Below are positions 29,052-38,161 of a DNA stretch of 64,000 nt, piece by piece. How positions within the stretch are numbered: position 1 is the stretch's first letter; every line of letters begins with the position of its first letter. A program made the translations under genes and the position numbers. The stretch is from Paracoccaceae bacterium. Lineage in GTDB: Bacteria; Pseudomonadota; Alphaproteobacteria; Rhodobacterales; Rhodobacteraceae. The notes under the pieces were generated by a model. It was not told the DNA's origin. It worked only from the letters and a program-made list of their open reading frames with translations, and ran no database searches. The stretch covers positions 26,053-90,052 of the forward strand of contig JANSXY010000015.1 of NCBI GenBank assembly GCA_024742695.1. The letters run 5' to 3'.

Positions 29052-30080
29052 ATGACCCATTCCGTCGCCATTCTCGGCGCCTCGGGCTACACCGGGGCAG
29101 AACTCGTCCGCATCATCGCGACCCATCCGGGGCTGCGCATCGCCGCGCTTACCGCCGACCGCAAGGCCGGGCAGGCGATGGGCATGGTGTTCCCGCATCT
29201 CGCGCATCTCGACCTGCCCGTTTTGCAGCGCATCGAGGATGTCGATTTTTCCTTGATCGACATGGCGTTCTGCGCGTTGCCTCATGCGACGTCCCAGGCG
29301 GTGATCGCCGCCCTGCCGCGCGATCTTAAGGTGGTGGACCTGTCCGCCGATTTCCGGCTGCGTGACCCGGCGGAGTATGAACGGTGGTACGGCAAGCCCC
29401 ATGCCGCGCCGGACCTGCAGGCCGAGGCCGTCTATGGCCTGACCGAGTTCTACCGCGACGAGATCCGCGCGGCGCGGCTGGTCGCGGGCACCGGCTGCAA
29501 CGCGGCGGCGGGGCAGTACGCCCTGCGGCCGCTGATCGAGGCCGGGGTGATCGATCTCGACGAGATCGTGATCGACCTCAAGGCCGGGGTGTCGGGCGCG
29601 GGGCGCAGCCTGAAGGAAAACCTGCTGCATGCCGAACTGTCGGGCGGCACCTTCGCTTATGCCGCCGGCGGCACTCACCGGCACCTGGGCGAGTTCGACC
29701 AGGAGTTCTCGAAACTGGCCGGGCGGCCGGTGCGGGTGCAGTTCACGCCGCACCTGATGCCGTTCAACCGCGGCATCCTGGCCACCGTCTACGTGCGCGG
29801 CGCCCCCGAGGCGGTGCATGCCGCGCTGGCCGCGCGCTATGACGCAGAAGTGTTCCTGCATCTGCTACCTTTCGGCGCACTGGCCTCGACACGCAGCGTC
29901 GCAGGCTCCAATCTCGTGCATATCGGCGTGGTCGGCGATCGTATCCCCGGCCGCGCCGTCGTCACGGTCGCGCTCGACAACCTCGCCAAGGGCTCATCCG
30001 GCCAGGCGATCCAGAACGCGAACCTGATGCTGGGGCTGGAGGAGACGGCGGGGCTGATGCTGGCGCCGGTATTCCCGTGA
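29052..30080 (+). CDS. argC: N-acetyl-gamma-glutamyl-phosphate reductase
   Basis: ArgC reduces N-acetylglutamyl-phosphate to the semialdehyde in arginine synthesis with NADPH. The 342-residue enzyme has the Rossmann motif [15 protein letters not shown] (5-19) and the catalytic Cys in AGTGCNAAAG (about 147-156). [13 protein letters not shown] and [12 protein letters not shown] contribute the catalytic His region. It lies just upstream of ccmE (7-bp gap), an arrangement seen in other Rhodobacterales, so it may be co-transcribed with the cytochrome c genes. Confidence 0.96.
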   Translation: MTHSVAILGASGYTGAELVRIIATHPGLRIAALTADRKAGQAMGMVFPHLAHLDLPVLQRIEDVDFSLIDMAFCALPHATSQAVIAALPRDLKVVDLSADFRLRDPAEYERWYGKPHAAPDLQAEAVYGLTEFYRDEIRAARLVAGTGCNAAAGQYALRPLIEAGVIDLDEIVIDLKAGVSGAGRSLKENLLHAELSGGTFAYAAGGTHRHLGEFDQEFSKLAGRPVRVQFTPHLMPFNRGILATVYVRGAPEAVHAALAARYDAEVFLHLLPFGALASTRSVAGSNLVHIGVVGDRIPGRAVVTVALDNLAKGSSGQAIQNANLMLGLEETAGLMLAPVFP

Positions 30081-30087
30081 GGAGACG

Positions 30088-30540
30088 ATGAAGAGTCTGA
30101 AGAAGAAACGCCGGGTCCAGGTTCTGGTGGTCGCGTCGCTGGCGCTGGTGATTTCCACGGCGCTGATCGGCTACGCGATGCGCGACGGCATCAATTTCTT
30201 CCGTGCGCCGACACAGGTCGTGGAAGAGCCGCCGGCGGAAGGCGAGGTGTTCCGCCTTGGCGGGCTGGTCGAGGAGGGCAGCATCGTGCGCGGCCAGGGC
30301 GAAACCGTGACGTTTCGCGTGACCGACGGCGGCGCGACGATCCCGGTGGCCTATACCGGCGTGCTGCCCGACCTGTTCTCCGAGAACCAGGGCATGGTTG
30401 GCACCGGCAAGATGGAGGACGGCGTTTTCGTGGCCTCCGAGATCCTCGCCAAGCATGACGAGACCTATATGCCCAAGGAGGTCATGGACGCGCTGAAGGA
30501 ACAGGGCGTCTACAAGGGCGAGGAACCGCCGAACGGTTGA
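30088..30540 (+). CDS. ccmE: Cytochrome c maturation heme chaperone CcmE
   Basis: CcmE covalently binds heme in the periplasm and passes it to the CcmFH ligase. The 150-residue protein has a short cytoplasmic start (MKSLKKKRRVQ), one membrane anchor (about 12-30) and a periplasmic β-barrel. The heme-binding His lies in AKHDETYMPKEV (about 122-133), in place of the more usual HDENYxP. SD GAGGAG precedes the start. ccmF and ccmH are downstream but separated by two lysis-type genes. Confidence 0.95.
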   Translation: MKSLKKKRRVQVLVVASLALVISTALIGYAMRDGINFFRAPTQVVEEPPAEGEVFRLGGLVEEGSIVRGQGETVTFRVTDGGATIPVAYTGVLPDLFSENQGMVGTGKMEDGVFVASEILAKHDETYMPKEVMDALKEQGVYKGEEPPNG

Positions 30541-30597
30541 TCCGTGCGGCGTTAACCTTCCGGCCGGAGCCTGCACCGCGTGAAAGCGGGGGCAGGC

Positions 30598-31209
30598 ATG
30601 AAGAGCATCGACGACATCGCCGCCGGGATCGTCGCCCGCGAGGGCGGCTATGTGGATGATCCCGACGATCCCGGCGGGGCGACCAAGCACGGGGTGACGC
30701 TGGCGACGCTGCGCCGGCTGGGCATCGACCTGACCGGTGACGGCCGGACCGACCGCGCCGACCTGCGGCGGCTGACGCCGGCACGGGCCCGCGCGATCTT
30801 CGTGGAGCACTATTTCCGCAAGCCCGGCCTCGATCGGCTGCCCGAGGCGTTGCAGGCCACGGTCTTCGACATGCATGTGAACGCCGGGGCGGCGGCGATC
30901 CGCATCCTGCAAGGGCTGCTCAACGACATCGGCCACGACCTCGCCGTCGACGGCGTGCTGGGCCCGGCGACGCTGGCCGCCGCCCATGCCGCGGCCCGCG
31001 CCGCGCCCGATCACATCGCCGACGCCTACGGGATCGAACGCCGCAACTACTACTACCGGCTGGCCGATGCCCGCCCGGCCAGCCGGAAATATGCCCGTCG
31101 CCGGGACGGCGGCAAGGGCGGCTGGATTCGTCGGGCGGAGGAATTCATCGCACCGCGCTTTCACCTCAGCGCGGCCGAGCATCGCGAAAGGACGGCGGAA
31201 TGGGACTGA
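30598..31209 (+). CDS. Holin-associated N-acetylmuramidase (glycosyl hydrolase 108), GTA-type endolysin
   Basis: The 203-residue endolysin cleaves peptidoglycan glycan strands. The catalytic Glu is in VAREGGYVDDPDDPGGATKHGVT (first part about residues 12-20; Glu15), the GH108 signature. The C-terminal half holds the peptidoglycan-binding-like VDGVLGPATLAA segment. There is no signal peptide, so it needs the holin to reach the wall. It overlaps the holin gene by 10 bp. In Rhodobacter capsulatus an equivalent endolysin-holin pair, unlinked to the head-tail cluster, releases gene transfer agent particles. GTG 30580 is an alternative start. The upstream gap has one CtrA-like half-site (TTAACC). 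Confidence 0.88.
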   Translation: MKSIDDIAAGIVAREGGYVDDPDDPGGATKHGVTLATLRRLGIDLTGDGRTDRADLRRLTPARARAIFVEHYFRKPGLDRLPEALQATVFDMHVNAGAAAIRILQGLLNDIGHDLAVDGVLGPATLAAAHAAARAAPDHIADAYGIERRNYYYRLADARPASRKYARRRDGGKGGWIRRAEEFIAPRFHLSAAEHRERTAEWD

Positions 31210-31691
31210 TGCATTGGCTGTTCGGCGCCGGGGCGGCGCGCACGCTGGGCGCGGCCGGGCAGGTGGCCGAGGTCTTCGTGCCGAACGCCTCCCGCCGGCA
31301 GGAACTTCAGGCCGAGGCCCGCGCCGCGGCGATGGCGCAGCACGCGGCGGAGTTTCGAAACGCCCGCACCGGCGCCTTCGACCGCGCCATCGACGGGCTG
31401 AACAGGCTGCCGCGGCCGCTCCTGGCGCTTGGCACGATCGGGCTGTTCGCCTACGCGATGGCCGATCCGGCCTCCTTCGCCGTCCGGATGCGCGGATTGG
31501 CGGAGGTGCCGGAACCACTGTGGTGGCTTCTGGGCGCGGTCGTGGGCTTTTACTTCGGCGCGCGCGAGGCGCATCACTTCCGCCTGACCCGCTGGGCCGA
31601 GGCGCGCCGGACGCCCGACGCCGAGGCCCCGGCAGCCTCCGCTGACGGAAACGCGGCGCTGGCGGAGTGGCGCGCGCTGGCGGGGCGCTGA
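31200..31691 (+). CDS. Holin family protein (GTA holin, 3TM type)
   Basis: This 163-residue protein starts MGLMHWLFGAGAART and has hydrophobic segments at about 2-18, 66-84 and 99-117, separated by an amphipathic helical stretch. That matches the three-helix holin family found with gene transfer agents (GTA_holin_3TM). It would permeabilise the inner membrane and let the endolysin through. Translation is coupled to the endolysin by a 10-bp overlap. The charged C-terminal tail (about 120-163) is cytoplasmic. Confidence 0.85.
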   Translation: MGLMHWLFGAGAARTLGAAGQVAEVFVPNASRRQELQAEARAAAMAQHAAEFRNARTGAFDRAIDGLNRLPRPLLALGTIGLFAYAMADPASFAVRMRGLAEVPEPLWWLLGAVVGFYFGAREAHHFRLTRWAEARRTPDAEAPAASADGNAALAEWRALAGR

Positions 31692-31765
31692 GCCGGGCCG
31701 GCGCTGCGGACCGTGCCGTGCGCCACGCCGTCCGGTCACGCTTGCGACATCCGCGCGCATCCCCA

Positions 31766-31794
31766 TTGGACGGGGCGAAGAAATCCAATATCCT
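31766..31794 (+). promoter_or_regulatory. Predicted ccmF promoter giving a leaderless mRNA
   Basis: TTGGAC (31766-31771) and TATCCT (31789-31794) are spaced by exactly 17 bp. Transcription would start about 7 bases later, on or next to the ATG at 31801. The 20 bases before that ATG contain no Shine-Dalgarno sequence. Confidence 0.5.
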
Positions 31795-31800
31795 GAGCGC

Positions 31801-33759
31801 ATGTTGATCGAGCTCGGACACTTCGCCCTCATCCTGGCCTTCGCGCTGTCGCTGGTGCAGTCGGTCGTTCCCCTTGTCGGTGCCCACAAGGGCTGGCGCG
31901 GCTGGATGGCCGTGGCCGAACCCACGGCCAACGGCCAGTTGATCCTGACCGGGTTCTCCTTCGCGGCGCTCACCTGGGCCTTCGTGACATCGGATTTCTC
32001 GGTGCGCCTGGTGGTGACGAATTCCCACACGCTGAAACCGATGATCTACAAGATCTCGGGCGTCTGGGGGAACCACGAGGGTTCGCTGCTGCTGTGGGTG
32101 CTGATCCTGACCCTGTTCGGCGCTTGCGCCGTGTGGTTCGGCCAGAACCTGCCCCCCCGGTTCAAGGCGCGGGTGCTGGCGGTTCAGGCGATGGTGTCGG
32201 CGGCGTTCTTCGGCTTCATCCTGTTCACCTCGAACCCGTTCGAGCGCATGGCGCTGCCGCCCTTCGACGGGCAGGATCTGAACCCGCTGCTGCAGGATCC
32301 GGGGCTCGCCTTCCACCCGCCGTTCCTCTACCTCGGCTATGTCGGGCTTTCGATGGCGTTCTCCTTCGCCGTCGCCGCGCTGATCGAGGGCCGGGTGGAT
32401 GCCGCCTGGGCGCGCTGGGTGCGGCCCTGGACGCTGGCGGCCTGGGTGTTCCTGACCATCGGCATCGCGCTGGGATCGTGGTGGGCCTATTACGAACTGG
32501 GCTGGGGCGGCTTCTGGTTCTGGGATCCGGTGGAAAACGCCTCGTTCATGCCCTGGCTGATCTCGGCGGCGCTGCTGCATTCCGCGATCGTGGTGGAAAA
32601 GCGCGAGGCGCTGAAAAGCTGGACGATCCTTCTGGCGATCATGGCCTTCGGGTTCTCGCTGATCGGCGCCTTCATCGTGCGTTCGGGTGTTCTGACCTCG
32701 GTCCATGCCTTCGCCAACGATCCCGAGCGCGGCACCTATATCCTGGCGATCACCGGGATCTTCGTCGGCGGCGCGCTCACGCTGTTCACGCTGCGCGCCA
32801 GCCAGATGCAGGCCAAGGGGGTGTTCGGCCTCGTCAGCCGCGAAAGCGCGCTGGTCGCCAACAACGTGCTGCTGGCCGTGTCGTGTTTCGTGGTGTTCAT
32901 CGGCACGATCTGGCCGCTGGTGGCCGAGATGTTCTGGGATCGCAAGCTGTCGGTCGGCCCGCCGTTCTTCGATGCCGCCTTCACGCCGTTCATGGTGGTG
33001 CTGTCGATCCTGCTTCCGATCGGCGCGGTGATGCCCTGGAAGCGCGGCAGCATCGCCAAGGCGATGCGCCCGCTGCGCGGCGCGCTCGTGCTCGCCTTTG
33101 CCGGCCTGGCGCTGGCCTGGGCGATGCAGAGCGGCAATTCCGCCCTCGGCCCGGTGGGCACCGCGCTGGCGGTCTGGCTGGTCGCCGGCGCGGCCTCGGA
33201 ACTGTGGCTGCGCGCCGGCAATCGCTGGCCGCGGCTGTGGCGGCTGCCGCGGGCCGACTGGGGCAAGGCGGTGGCCCATGCCGGGCTGGGCATCACCGTC
33301 TTCGGGATCTCGGCGCTGACCGCCTGGCAGGCCGAGGATATCCGCGTGGCGCAGATCGGCGAACCGTTCGACGTGGCCGGCTACACGATCCGGCTCGACT
33401 CGGTCGACCGGGTGGAAGGGCCGAACTACCTGTCCACCATGGCGACGATGACGGTGCTGCGCGACGGGCGCGAGGTGGCGGTGCTGCACCCGGAAAAGCG
33501 GGTCTATCCGGTGGCGCAGATGCCCACGACCGAGGCCGCGATCGACAACGGCATCACCCGCGACGTCTACCTGGTGATCGGCGATCGGCAGGACGACGGC
33601 GGCTGGGCGGTACGGACCTATATCAAGCCGTTCGCGAACTGGATCTGGCTGGGCTGTATCGTGATGTCGCTGGGCGGCTTTCTCAGCCTGACGGATCGGC
33701 GCTACCGGGTCGCCGTCGGGGCACGGCGCGCGCCGGCGATGGCGGCGCCGGCGGAATGA
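31801..33759 (+). CDS. ccmF: Heme lyase CcmF (cytochrome c-type biogenesis protein)
   Basis: CcmF is the membrane core of the heme ligase that attaches heme to apocytochrome c. The 652-residue protein has about 14-15 membrane segments. The early [15 protein letters not shown] motif is near 83-97. The tryptophan-rich WWD heme-handling segment ([19 protein letters not shown]) is near 235-253. Histidines flank these regions. The start [18 protein letters not shown] is the normal family N-terminus. The ccmH start overlaps or nearly overlaps its stop. A promoter at 31766-31794 suggests it is transcribed independently of the lysis genes before it. Confidence 0.96.
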   Translation: MLIELGHFALILAFALSLVQSVVPLVGAHKGWRGWMAVAEPTANGQLILTGFSFAALTWAFVTSDFSVRLVVTNSHTLKPMIYKISGVWGNHEGSLLLWVLILTLFGACAVWFGQNLPPRFKARVLAVQAMVSAAFFGFILFTSNPFERMALPPFDGQDLNPLLQDPGLAFHPPFLYLGYVGLSMAFSFAVAALIEGRVDAAWARWVRPWTLAAWVFLTIGIALGSWWAYYELGWGGFWFWDPVENASFMPWLISAALLHSAIVVEKREALKSWTILLAIMAFGFSLIGAFIVRSGVLTSVHAFANDPERGTYILAITGIFVGGALTLFTLRASQMQAKGVFGLVSRESALVANNVLLAVSCFVVFIGTIWPLVAEMFWDRKLSVGPPFFDAAFTPFMVVLSILLPIGAVMPWKRGSIAKAMRPLRGALVLAFAGLALAWAMQSGNSALGPVGTALAVWLVAGAASELWLRAGNRWPRLWRLPRADWGKAVAHAGLGITVFGISALTAWQAEDIRVAQIGEPFDVAGYTIRLDSVDRVEGPNYLSTMATMTVLRDGREVAVLHPEKRVYPVAQMPTTEAAIDNGITRDVYLVIGDRQDDGGWAVRTYIKPFANWIWLGCIVMSLGGFLSLTDRRYRVAVGARRAPAMAAPAE

Positions 33760-33761
33760 CG

Positions 33762-34220
33762 ATGCGCGCGCTGATCCTGTCGCTGGCGCTGGCGGCGGTC
33801 GCGCTGCCGGCCGCCGCCGTTCAACCCGACGAGGTGCTGGCGGACCCGGCGCTGGAAGAGCGTGCGCGGGAACTCTCGAAGGGCCTGCGCTGCCTTGTCT
33901 GCCGCAACGAGAGCATCGACGAATCGAACGCCGAACTGGCGCGGGACCTGCGGATCCTGGTGCGCGAACGGCTGGTTGCCGGCGACAGCGACGAGGAGGT
34001 GATCCGCTACCTCGTCGACCGCTACGGCGAGTTCGTCCTGCTGAAACCCACGCTGACCGGCTCCAACCTCGTCCTCTGGATCGCCGGCCCGGCGATGCTG
34101 CTGCTCGCCGGCGGGATCGCGGCGATCTACCTGCGCAGCCGCCGGCGGGCCGAGGAACCGGACGTCGACAGCCTGAGCGACGAGGAACGCCGCCGGCTGG
34201 ACGAGATTCTGGCCGACTGA
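33762..34220 (+). CDS. ccmH: Cytochrome c maturation protein CcmH
   Basis: CcmH is a membrane-anchored periplasmic thiol-redox protein that keeps apocytochrome CXXCH reduced for heme attachment. The 152-residue product has a signal peptide ([19 protein letters not shown]) and the redox motif [10 protein letters not shown] (Cys44 and Cys47). A C-terminal membrane helix lies at about 103-124. An ATG at 33756 overlapping the ccmF stop as ATGA is possible, but the GGCGGA SD is better spaced for 33762. The product is of the short CcmH type without the TPR (CcmI) part. Confidence 0.94.
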   Translation: MRALILSLALAAVALPAAAVQPDEVLADPALEERARELSKGLRCLVCRNESIDESNAELARDLRILVRERLVAGDSDEEVIRYLVDRYGEFVLLKPTLTGSNLVLWIAGPAMLLLAGGIAAIYLRSRRRAEEPDVDSLSDEERRRLDEILAD

Positions 34221-34286
34221 CGCGGCGTAGCCCTTTCGCCCCCGTGCCATGGCGCTATGCTGCGCCGCACCAGACGGGAGGGCGCG

Positions 34287-35063
34287 ATGGACTACGCGAG
34301 CATCGGATACCGGGTCGAGGGCGGCATCGCCACGGTGACGCTGAACCGGCCCGACGTGATGAACGCGCTCAACACCGAGATGCGCGCCGAACTCGCCGAC
34401 GCGATCCGCCGCGCGCCGCAAGAGGCGCGGGTGCTGGTGCTGACCGGGGCCGGCCGCGCCTTCTGCTCGGGCCAGGATCTCGGCGATCGGGCGAACGCGG
34501 CGGAGATCGACCTCGAACGCACGCTGCGGGACGAATACGAGCCGATGCTGCGGGCGATCTTCGATTGCCCGGTGCCGACGATCTCGGCGGTGAACGGCGC
34601 CGCGGCCGGGGCCGGCGCCAATCTCGCGCTGGCCGCCGATGTGGTGATTGCCGCCGAAAGCGCGGTCTTCCTGCAGGCTTTTGCCCGGATCGGCCTTATT
34701 CCCGACGCCGGCGGCACCTACTGGCTGCCGCGCCAGATGGGGATCGCCAAGGCGATGGGCGCCGCGCTGTTCGCCGAGAAGATCACGGCGCGTCAGGCCT
34801 CCGACTGGGGCATGATCTGGGAATGGGTTCCCGATGCCGACTTCGCGGACCGCGTGCAGGCGCGGGCCGCCACGCTCGCGGCGGGGCCGACCGCGGCCTA
34901 CCGCGCGATCAAGCAGGCGATCCGCGGCAGTTTCGAACGCGATCTCGATGGCCAGTTGGCGCTGGAGGCCGAACTGCAGGGCGCTTGCGGCAAGACGCGG
35001 GACTTCAAGGAAGGCGTGCTGGCCTTCCTGGAAAAACGTCCGGCGCGGTTCGAGGGGCGGTGA
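34287..35063 (+). CDS. Enoyl-CoA hydratase/isomerase family protein (PaaG-like)
   Basis: This 258-residue crotonase has oxyanion-hole segments FCSGQDLGDR (about 61-70) and AAAGAGANLAL (about 108-118). The FARIGLIPDAGGTYWLPR motif (about 132-149) has Asp as the expected catalytic residue. The SGQDL form and length resemble PaaG, the 1,2-epoxyphenylacetyl-CoA isomerase of aerobic phenylacetate breakdown. No other paa genes are near, so a general enoyl-CoA role remains possible. ATG 34287 follows GGGAGGG; an upstream ATG at 34257 does not have an SD. The transcript ends in repeat copy B. Confidence 0.85.
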   Translation: MDYASIGYRVEGGIATVTLNRPDVMNALNTEMRAELADAIRRAPQEARVLVLTGAGRAFCSGQDLGDRANAAEIDLERTLRDEYEPMLRAIFDCPVPTISAVNGAAAGAGANLALAADVVIAAESAVFLQAFARIGLIPDAGGTYWLPRQMGIAKAMGAALFAEKITARQASDWGMIWEWVPDADFADRVQARAATLAAGPTAAYRAIKQAIRGSFERDLDGQLALEAELQGACGKTRDFKEGVLAFLEKRPARFEGR

Positions 35064-35071
35064 GCGGGGAA

Positions 35072-35139
35072 GGGGGCTGTCTGCCCCCTCTGCCGCCTGC
35101 GGCGGCATTCACCCCCGAGGATATTTCCCGGCCAAAATC
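35072..35139 (+). repeat. Dispersed 3'-end hairpin element, copy B
   Basis: Eight bases after the hydratase stop there is a 6-bp stem GGGGGC/GCCCCC with loop TGTCT. It is followed by an extra GCCGCC-type hairpin not seen in the other copies, and then CACCCCCGAGGATATTTCCCG and GCCAAAATC in sequence. Same layout and same orientation to the upstream gene as copies A, C and D. Confidence 0.78.
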
Positions 35140-35154
35140 TTAACCTCGCATTAA
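35140..35154 (+). promoter_or_regulatory. CtrA-like binding site TTAA-N7-TTAA
   Basis: TTAACCTCGCATTAACC contains TTAA-N7-TTAA with CC after each half, an exact match to the CtrA consensus of alphaproteobacteria. It lies between two converging genes, so it faces no annotated gene. Its natural target would be the small structured segment at 35161-35246. Confidence 0.55.
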
Positions 35155-35160
35155 CCGACT

Positions 35161-35246
35161 CGCCCAAAGGTTGTGGGCGCGGTACAGGCGGGGACGCCGA
35201 TGACCGCGGCCAAAATGGCGGCCCGCCCGGGTGTTGGGGCGGGCCG
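35161..35246 (+). ncRNA. Candidate small RNA behind the CtrA-like site
   Basis: Directly after the CtrA-like site come a 6-bp hairpin CGCCCA/TGGGCG (35161-35179) and a perfect 10-bp hairpin CGGCCCGCCC/GGGCGGGCCG (35219-35246). The latter is followed by the moderately U-rich TTCCTGTTGATTTT. An 18-codon open frame with a fair SD (ATG 35200 to TGA 35256) lies inside. The segment could be a small RNA or a very small protein gene. No family is recognised. Confidence 0.3.
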
Positions 35247-35254
35247 TTCCTGTT

Positions 35255-35307
35255 GATTTTGGTCGGGAAATATCCTCGGGGGGTGCGGGGGGCAGACAGC
35301 CCCCCGC
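35255..35307 (-). repeat. Dispersed 3'-end hairpin element, copy C
   Basis: On the gltA transcript, 10 bases after the stop, a perfect 9-bp stem GCGGGGGGC/GCCCCCCGC with loop AGACA/TGTCT is followed by ACCCCCCGAGGATATTTCCCG and ACCAAAATC in sequence. With copy B it forms an inverted pair facing across the 254-bp gap between converging genes. Confidence 0.8.
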
Positions 35308-35317
35308 CGCCGCCCGG

Positions 35318-36613
35318 TCAGCGTGCGCCGACGGGCACGTAGTCGCGCTGCGGCGCGCCGGTGTAGCGCTGGCGCGGGCGGCCGATCTTCTGGGTCGGGT
35401 CGCTCAGCATCTCTTTCCACTGGCTGATCCAGCCGACGGTGCGGGAAATCGCGAAGATCGGGGTGAACATCGAGGTCGGGAAGCCCATCGCCTCGAGAAT
35501 GATGCCGGAATAGAAATCCACGTTCGGGTAGAGCTTCTTTTCCACGAAATAGGGATCTTCCAGCGCGATCCGTTCCAGTTCCTTGGCGACCTTGAGCGTT
35601 TCGTTGTCCTCGATGCCGAGCAGGCCCAGCACCTCGTCGGCCGATTCCTTCATCACCTTCGCGCGCGGGTCGAAGTTCTTGTAGACGCGGTGGCCGAAGC
35701 CCATCAGGCGGAACGGGTCGTTCTTGTCCTTGGCGCGGGCGATGAACTCGGGGATCCGGTCGACCGTGCCGATCTCGCGCAGCATCTCCAGGCAGGCCTG
35801 GTTCGCGCCGCCATGCGCCGGGCCCCAGAGGCAGGCGATGCCGGCGGCGATGCAGGCGAAGGGGTTGGCGCCGGACGACCCCGCCAGCCGCACCGTCGAG
35901 GTGGAGGCGTTCTGCTCGTGGTCGGCATGCAGCATCATGATCCGGTCCATCGCCTTGGCGAGGATCGGGTCCACCACGTAATCCTCGCAGGGCACGGCGA
36001 AGCACATGTGCAGGAAGTTGCCCGCGTAATCGAGGCTGTTCTTGGGATACACGAAGGGCTGGCCGATCGAGTACTTGTAGGCCATCGCGGCGATCGTCGG
36101 CACCTTGGCGATCATCCGGATCGCGGCGACCTCGCGCTGCCAGGGATCGTTGATGTCGGTCGAATCGTGGTAGAAGGCCGACATCGCGCCCATCACGCCG
36201 GTCATGATCGCCATCGGATGCGCGTCGCGCCGGAAACCGCGGAAGAAGTTCATCATCTGCTCGTGCACCATCGTGTGACGGGTCACGCGCGTCTCGAAGT
36301 CGGTCGCCTGGGCCGCGGTCGGCAGTTCGCCGTAAAGCAGCAGGTAGCAGACCTCGAGGTAGTGCGACTTCGCGGCCAACTGCTCGATCGGGTAGCCGCG
36401 ATACAGCAACTCGCCCTTGTCGCCGTCGATGTAGGTGATCGCGCTGTCGCAGGAGGCGGTGGAGGTGAAGCCGGGATCGTAGGTGAAGACATCGGCCTCT
36501 GCATAGAGCTTGCGGATGTCCAGCACGTCGGGGCCGACGGAAGGTTTGAGGATAGGCAGGTCGTAGGTCTTGTTGCCCAGGCTCAGGGTTGCCGTCTTGG
36601 TGTCTTCCGCCAT
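35318..36613 (-). CDS. gltA: Citrate synthase
   Basis: GltA condenses acetyl-CoA with oxaloacetate at the entry of the TCA cycle. The 431-residue protein is the hexameric bacterial type. Visible features are the N-terminal β-domain ([19 protein letters not shown], about 46-64), the catalytic [15 protein letters not shown] (His near 265) and [15 protein letters not shown] (His near 306). Active-site Asp follows in [10 protein letters not shown] (about 362). ATG 36613 is preceded by GAGAGGGACGAAG. An upstream ATG at 36655 would add 14 unrelated residues. It follows gltX by 65 bp. The transcript ends in repeat copy C. Confidence 0.97.
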   Translation of the reverse strand: MAEDTKTATLSLGNKTYDLPILKPSVGPDVLDIRKLYAEADVFTYDPGFTSTASCDSAITYIDGDKGELLYRGYPIEQLAAKSHYLEVCYLLLYGELPTAAQATDFETRVTRHTMVHEQMMNFFRGFRRDAHPMAIMTGVMGAMSAFYHDSTDINDPWQREVAAIRMIAKVPTIAAMAYKYSIGQPFVYPKNSLDYAGNFLHMCFAVPCEDYVVDPILAKAMDRIMMLHADHEQNASTSTVRLAGSSGANPFACIAAGIACLWGPAHGGANQACLEMLREIGTVDRIPEFIARAKDKNDPFRLMGFGHRVYKNFDPRAKVMKESADEVLGLLGIEDNETLKVAKELERIALEDPYFVEKKLYPNVDFYSGIILEAMGFPTSMFTPIFAISRTVGWISQWKEMLSDPTQKIGRPRQRYTGAPQRDYVPVGAR

Positions 36614-36678
36614 CTTCGTCCCTCTCCATGCCTGCCGGGACCTGCCCGGCGCCATCTTCTGTGCCCGGGCCGGTCGGC

Positions 36679-38079
36679 TCAGGCCGTTGCGTCGGTCAGA
36701 CGGGCCAGGGTGTCGTCCCGCCCGATCACCAGCATCATGTCAAAGACGCTGGGGCTGACCGCGCGTCCGGACAGGGCGGCCCGAAGCGGGGCGGCCAGCT
36801 TGCCAAGGCCCACGCCGTGCGCCTCGGCCACCTGGGCGACGACCGCCTCCAGAGCTTCCCGCGTCCAGCTAGCATTTTGCAGGTGCGGCGTCAATTCCTT
36901 CAGTATACCACGGGATACCGGGTCGAGGGCCTTCGCGGCCTTCTCGTCGGGGGTGAAAGGGCGGGCGCCCATAACGAAATGCGCCTTGTCCAGAAGGTCC
37001 GGGAAGGTTTTCGCCCGTTCCTTCAGGCAGGGCATCGCCCGCAGCAGGAGGTCGCGCTGCGTTGCAGAAAGCGGTGGCGCGCCGGTGGCGGCGAGAAACG
37101 CCTCGAGTTCCGTCAGCAGGTCGGCATCCGCGGCGCGGGCGATCTGCGCGCCGCAGACATGGTCGAGCTTCTTGAAATCCAGCCGCGCCGGGGCGCGGCC
37201 GATACCGTCGAGGTCGAACCAGGCCTGCGCCTCGGCGTCCGAAAAGATCTCGTCGTCGCCATGGCTCCAGCCCAGGCGGGCGAGGTAGTTGCGCATCCCC
37301 GCGGCGGGGTAGCCCATCGCCTGGTACTCCTCCAGTCCGACGGCGCCATGGCGTTTCGACAGTTTCTTGCCATCGGGTCCGTGGATCAGCGGGATATGCG
37401 CCCAGACCGGCTCCGCCCAGCCCATCGCGCGATAGACCTGGGCCTGCCGGGCGGCATTGTTCAGATGATCGTCGCCGCGGATCACGTGGGTCACGCCCAT
37501 GTCGTGATCGTCCACCACCACCGCCAGCATGTAGGTCGGCGTGCCGTCGGAGCGCAGGCAGATCATGTCGTCGAGCTGGTCGTTGCGGAAGGTCACGCGG
37601 CCCTGAACCCGGTCGTCGATCACCGTCTCGCCGGCGCGCGGGGCCTTGAGGCGGATCGCGTAGGGCGCATCGGGGTGGCTGGCCGGGTCGGCGTCACGCC
37701 ACGGGCTTTGGTAGAGGGTGGACCGGCCGTCGGCCCGCGCGGCCTCGCGGAACGCCTCGATCTCGGCGGGCGGGGCGAAGCACTTGTAGGCATGGCCCGA
37801 TGCCAGCATCTGCTGCGCCACCTCGGCGTGCCGGGCAGAGCGGGCGAACTGGCTGACCGGCTCGCCATCGCAGTCGAGGCCGAGCCAGGCGAGTCCGCGC
37901 AGGATCGCCGCCGTCGCCTCGGGGGTCGAGCGGGCGCGGTCGGTATCCTCGATCCGCAGCAGGAACCTGCCGCCGCGGCCGCGCGCGTAAAGCCAGTTGA
38001 ACAGCGCCGTGCGCGCGCCGCCGATATGCAGGTAGCCCGTGGGCGAGGGGGCGAAGCGGGTCACGACGGGGGAAGTCAT
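36679..38079 (-). CDS. gltX: Glutamyl-tRNA synthetase
   Basis: This class I aminoacyl-tRNA synthetase charges tRNA-Glu. The 466-residue protein has the HIGH signature in [14 protein letters not shown] (about 11-24) and the second signature GKKLSKRHG (about 239-247), a KLSKR variant of [14 protein letters not shown] (about 43-51) is also typical. ATG 38079 starts [15 protein letters not shown] as usual; ATG 38106 would add nine residues. It is divergent from comEC, and gltA follows on the same strand. Confidence 0.95.
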   Translation of the reverse strand: MTSPVVTRFAPSPTGYLHIGGARTALFNWLYARGRGGRFLLRIEDTDRARSTPEATAAILRGLAWLGLDCDGEPVSQFARSARHAEVAQQMLASGHAYKCFAPPAEIEAFREAARADGRSTLYQSPWRDADPASHPDAPYAIRLKAPRAGETVIDDRVQGRVTFRNDQLDDMICLRSDGTPTYMLAVVVDDHDMGVTHVIRGDDHLNNAARQAQVYRAMGWAEPVWAHIPLIHGPDGKKLSKRHGAVGLEEYQAMGYPAAGMRNYLARLGWSHGDDEIFSDAEAQAWFDLDGIGRAPARLDFKKLDHVCGAQIARAADADLLTELEAFLAATGAPPLSATQRDLLLRAMPCLKERAKTFPDLLDKAHFVMGARPFTPDEKAAKALDPVSRGILKELTPHLQNASWTREALEAVVAQVAEAHGVGLGKLAAPLRAALSGRAVSPSVFDMMLVIGRDDTLARLTDATA

Positions 38080-38161
38080 CGGCGCTGTTAACCTTTCGGA
38101 AACCATGTTCGGGCGACGCTGTCGGCGCAGTCATACGGTGTGTTCGGGCGGGGAGACAAGG

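Noticed and set aside
30541..30597. CtrA site before the lysis genes
   Set aside because: Only one TTAACC half-site is present. A full TTAA-N7-TTAA is missing, so it was mentioned but not called.
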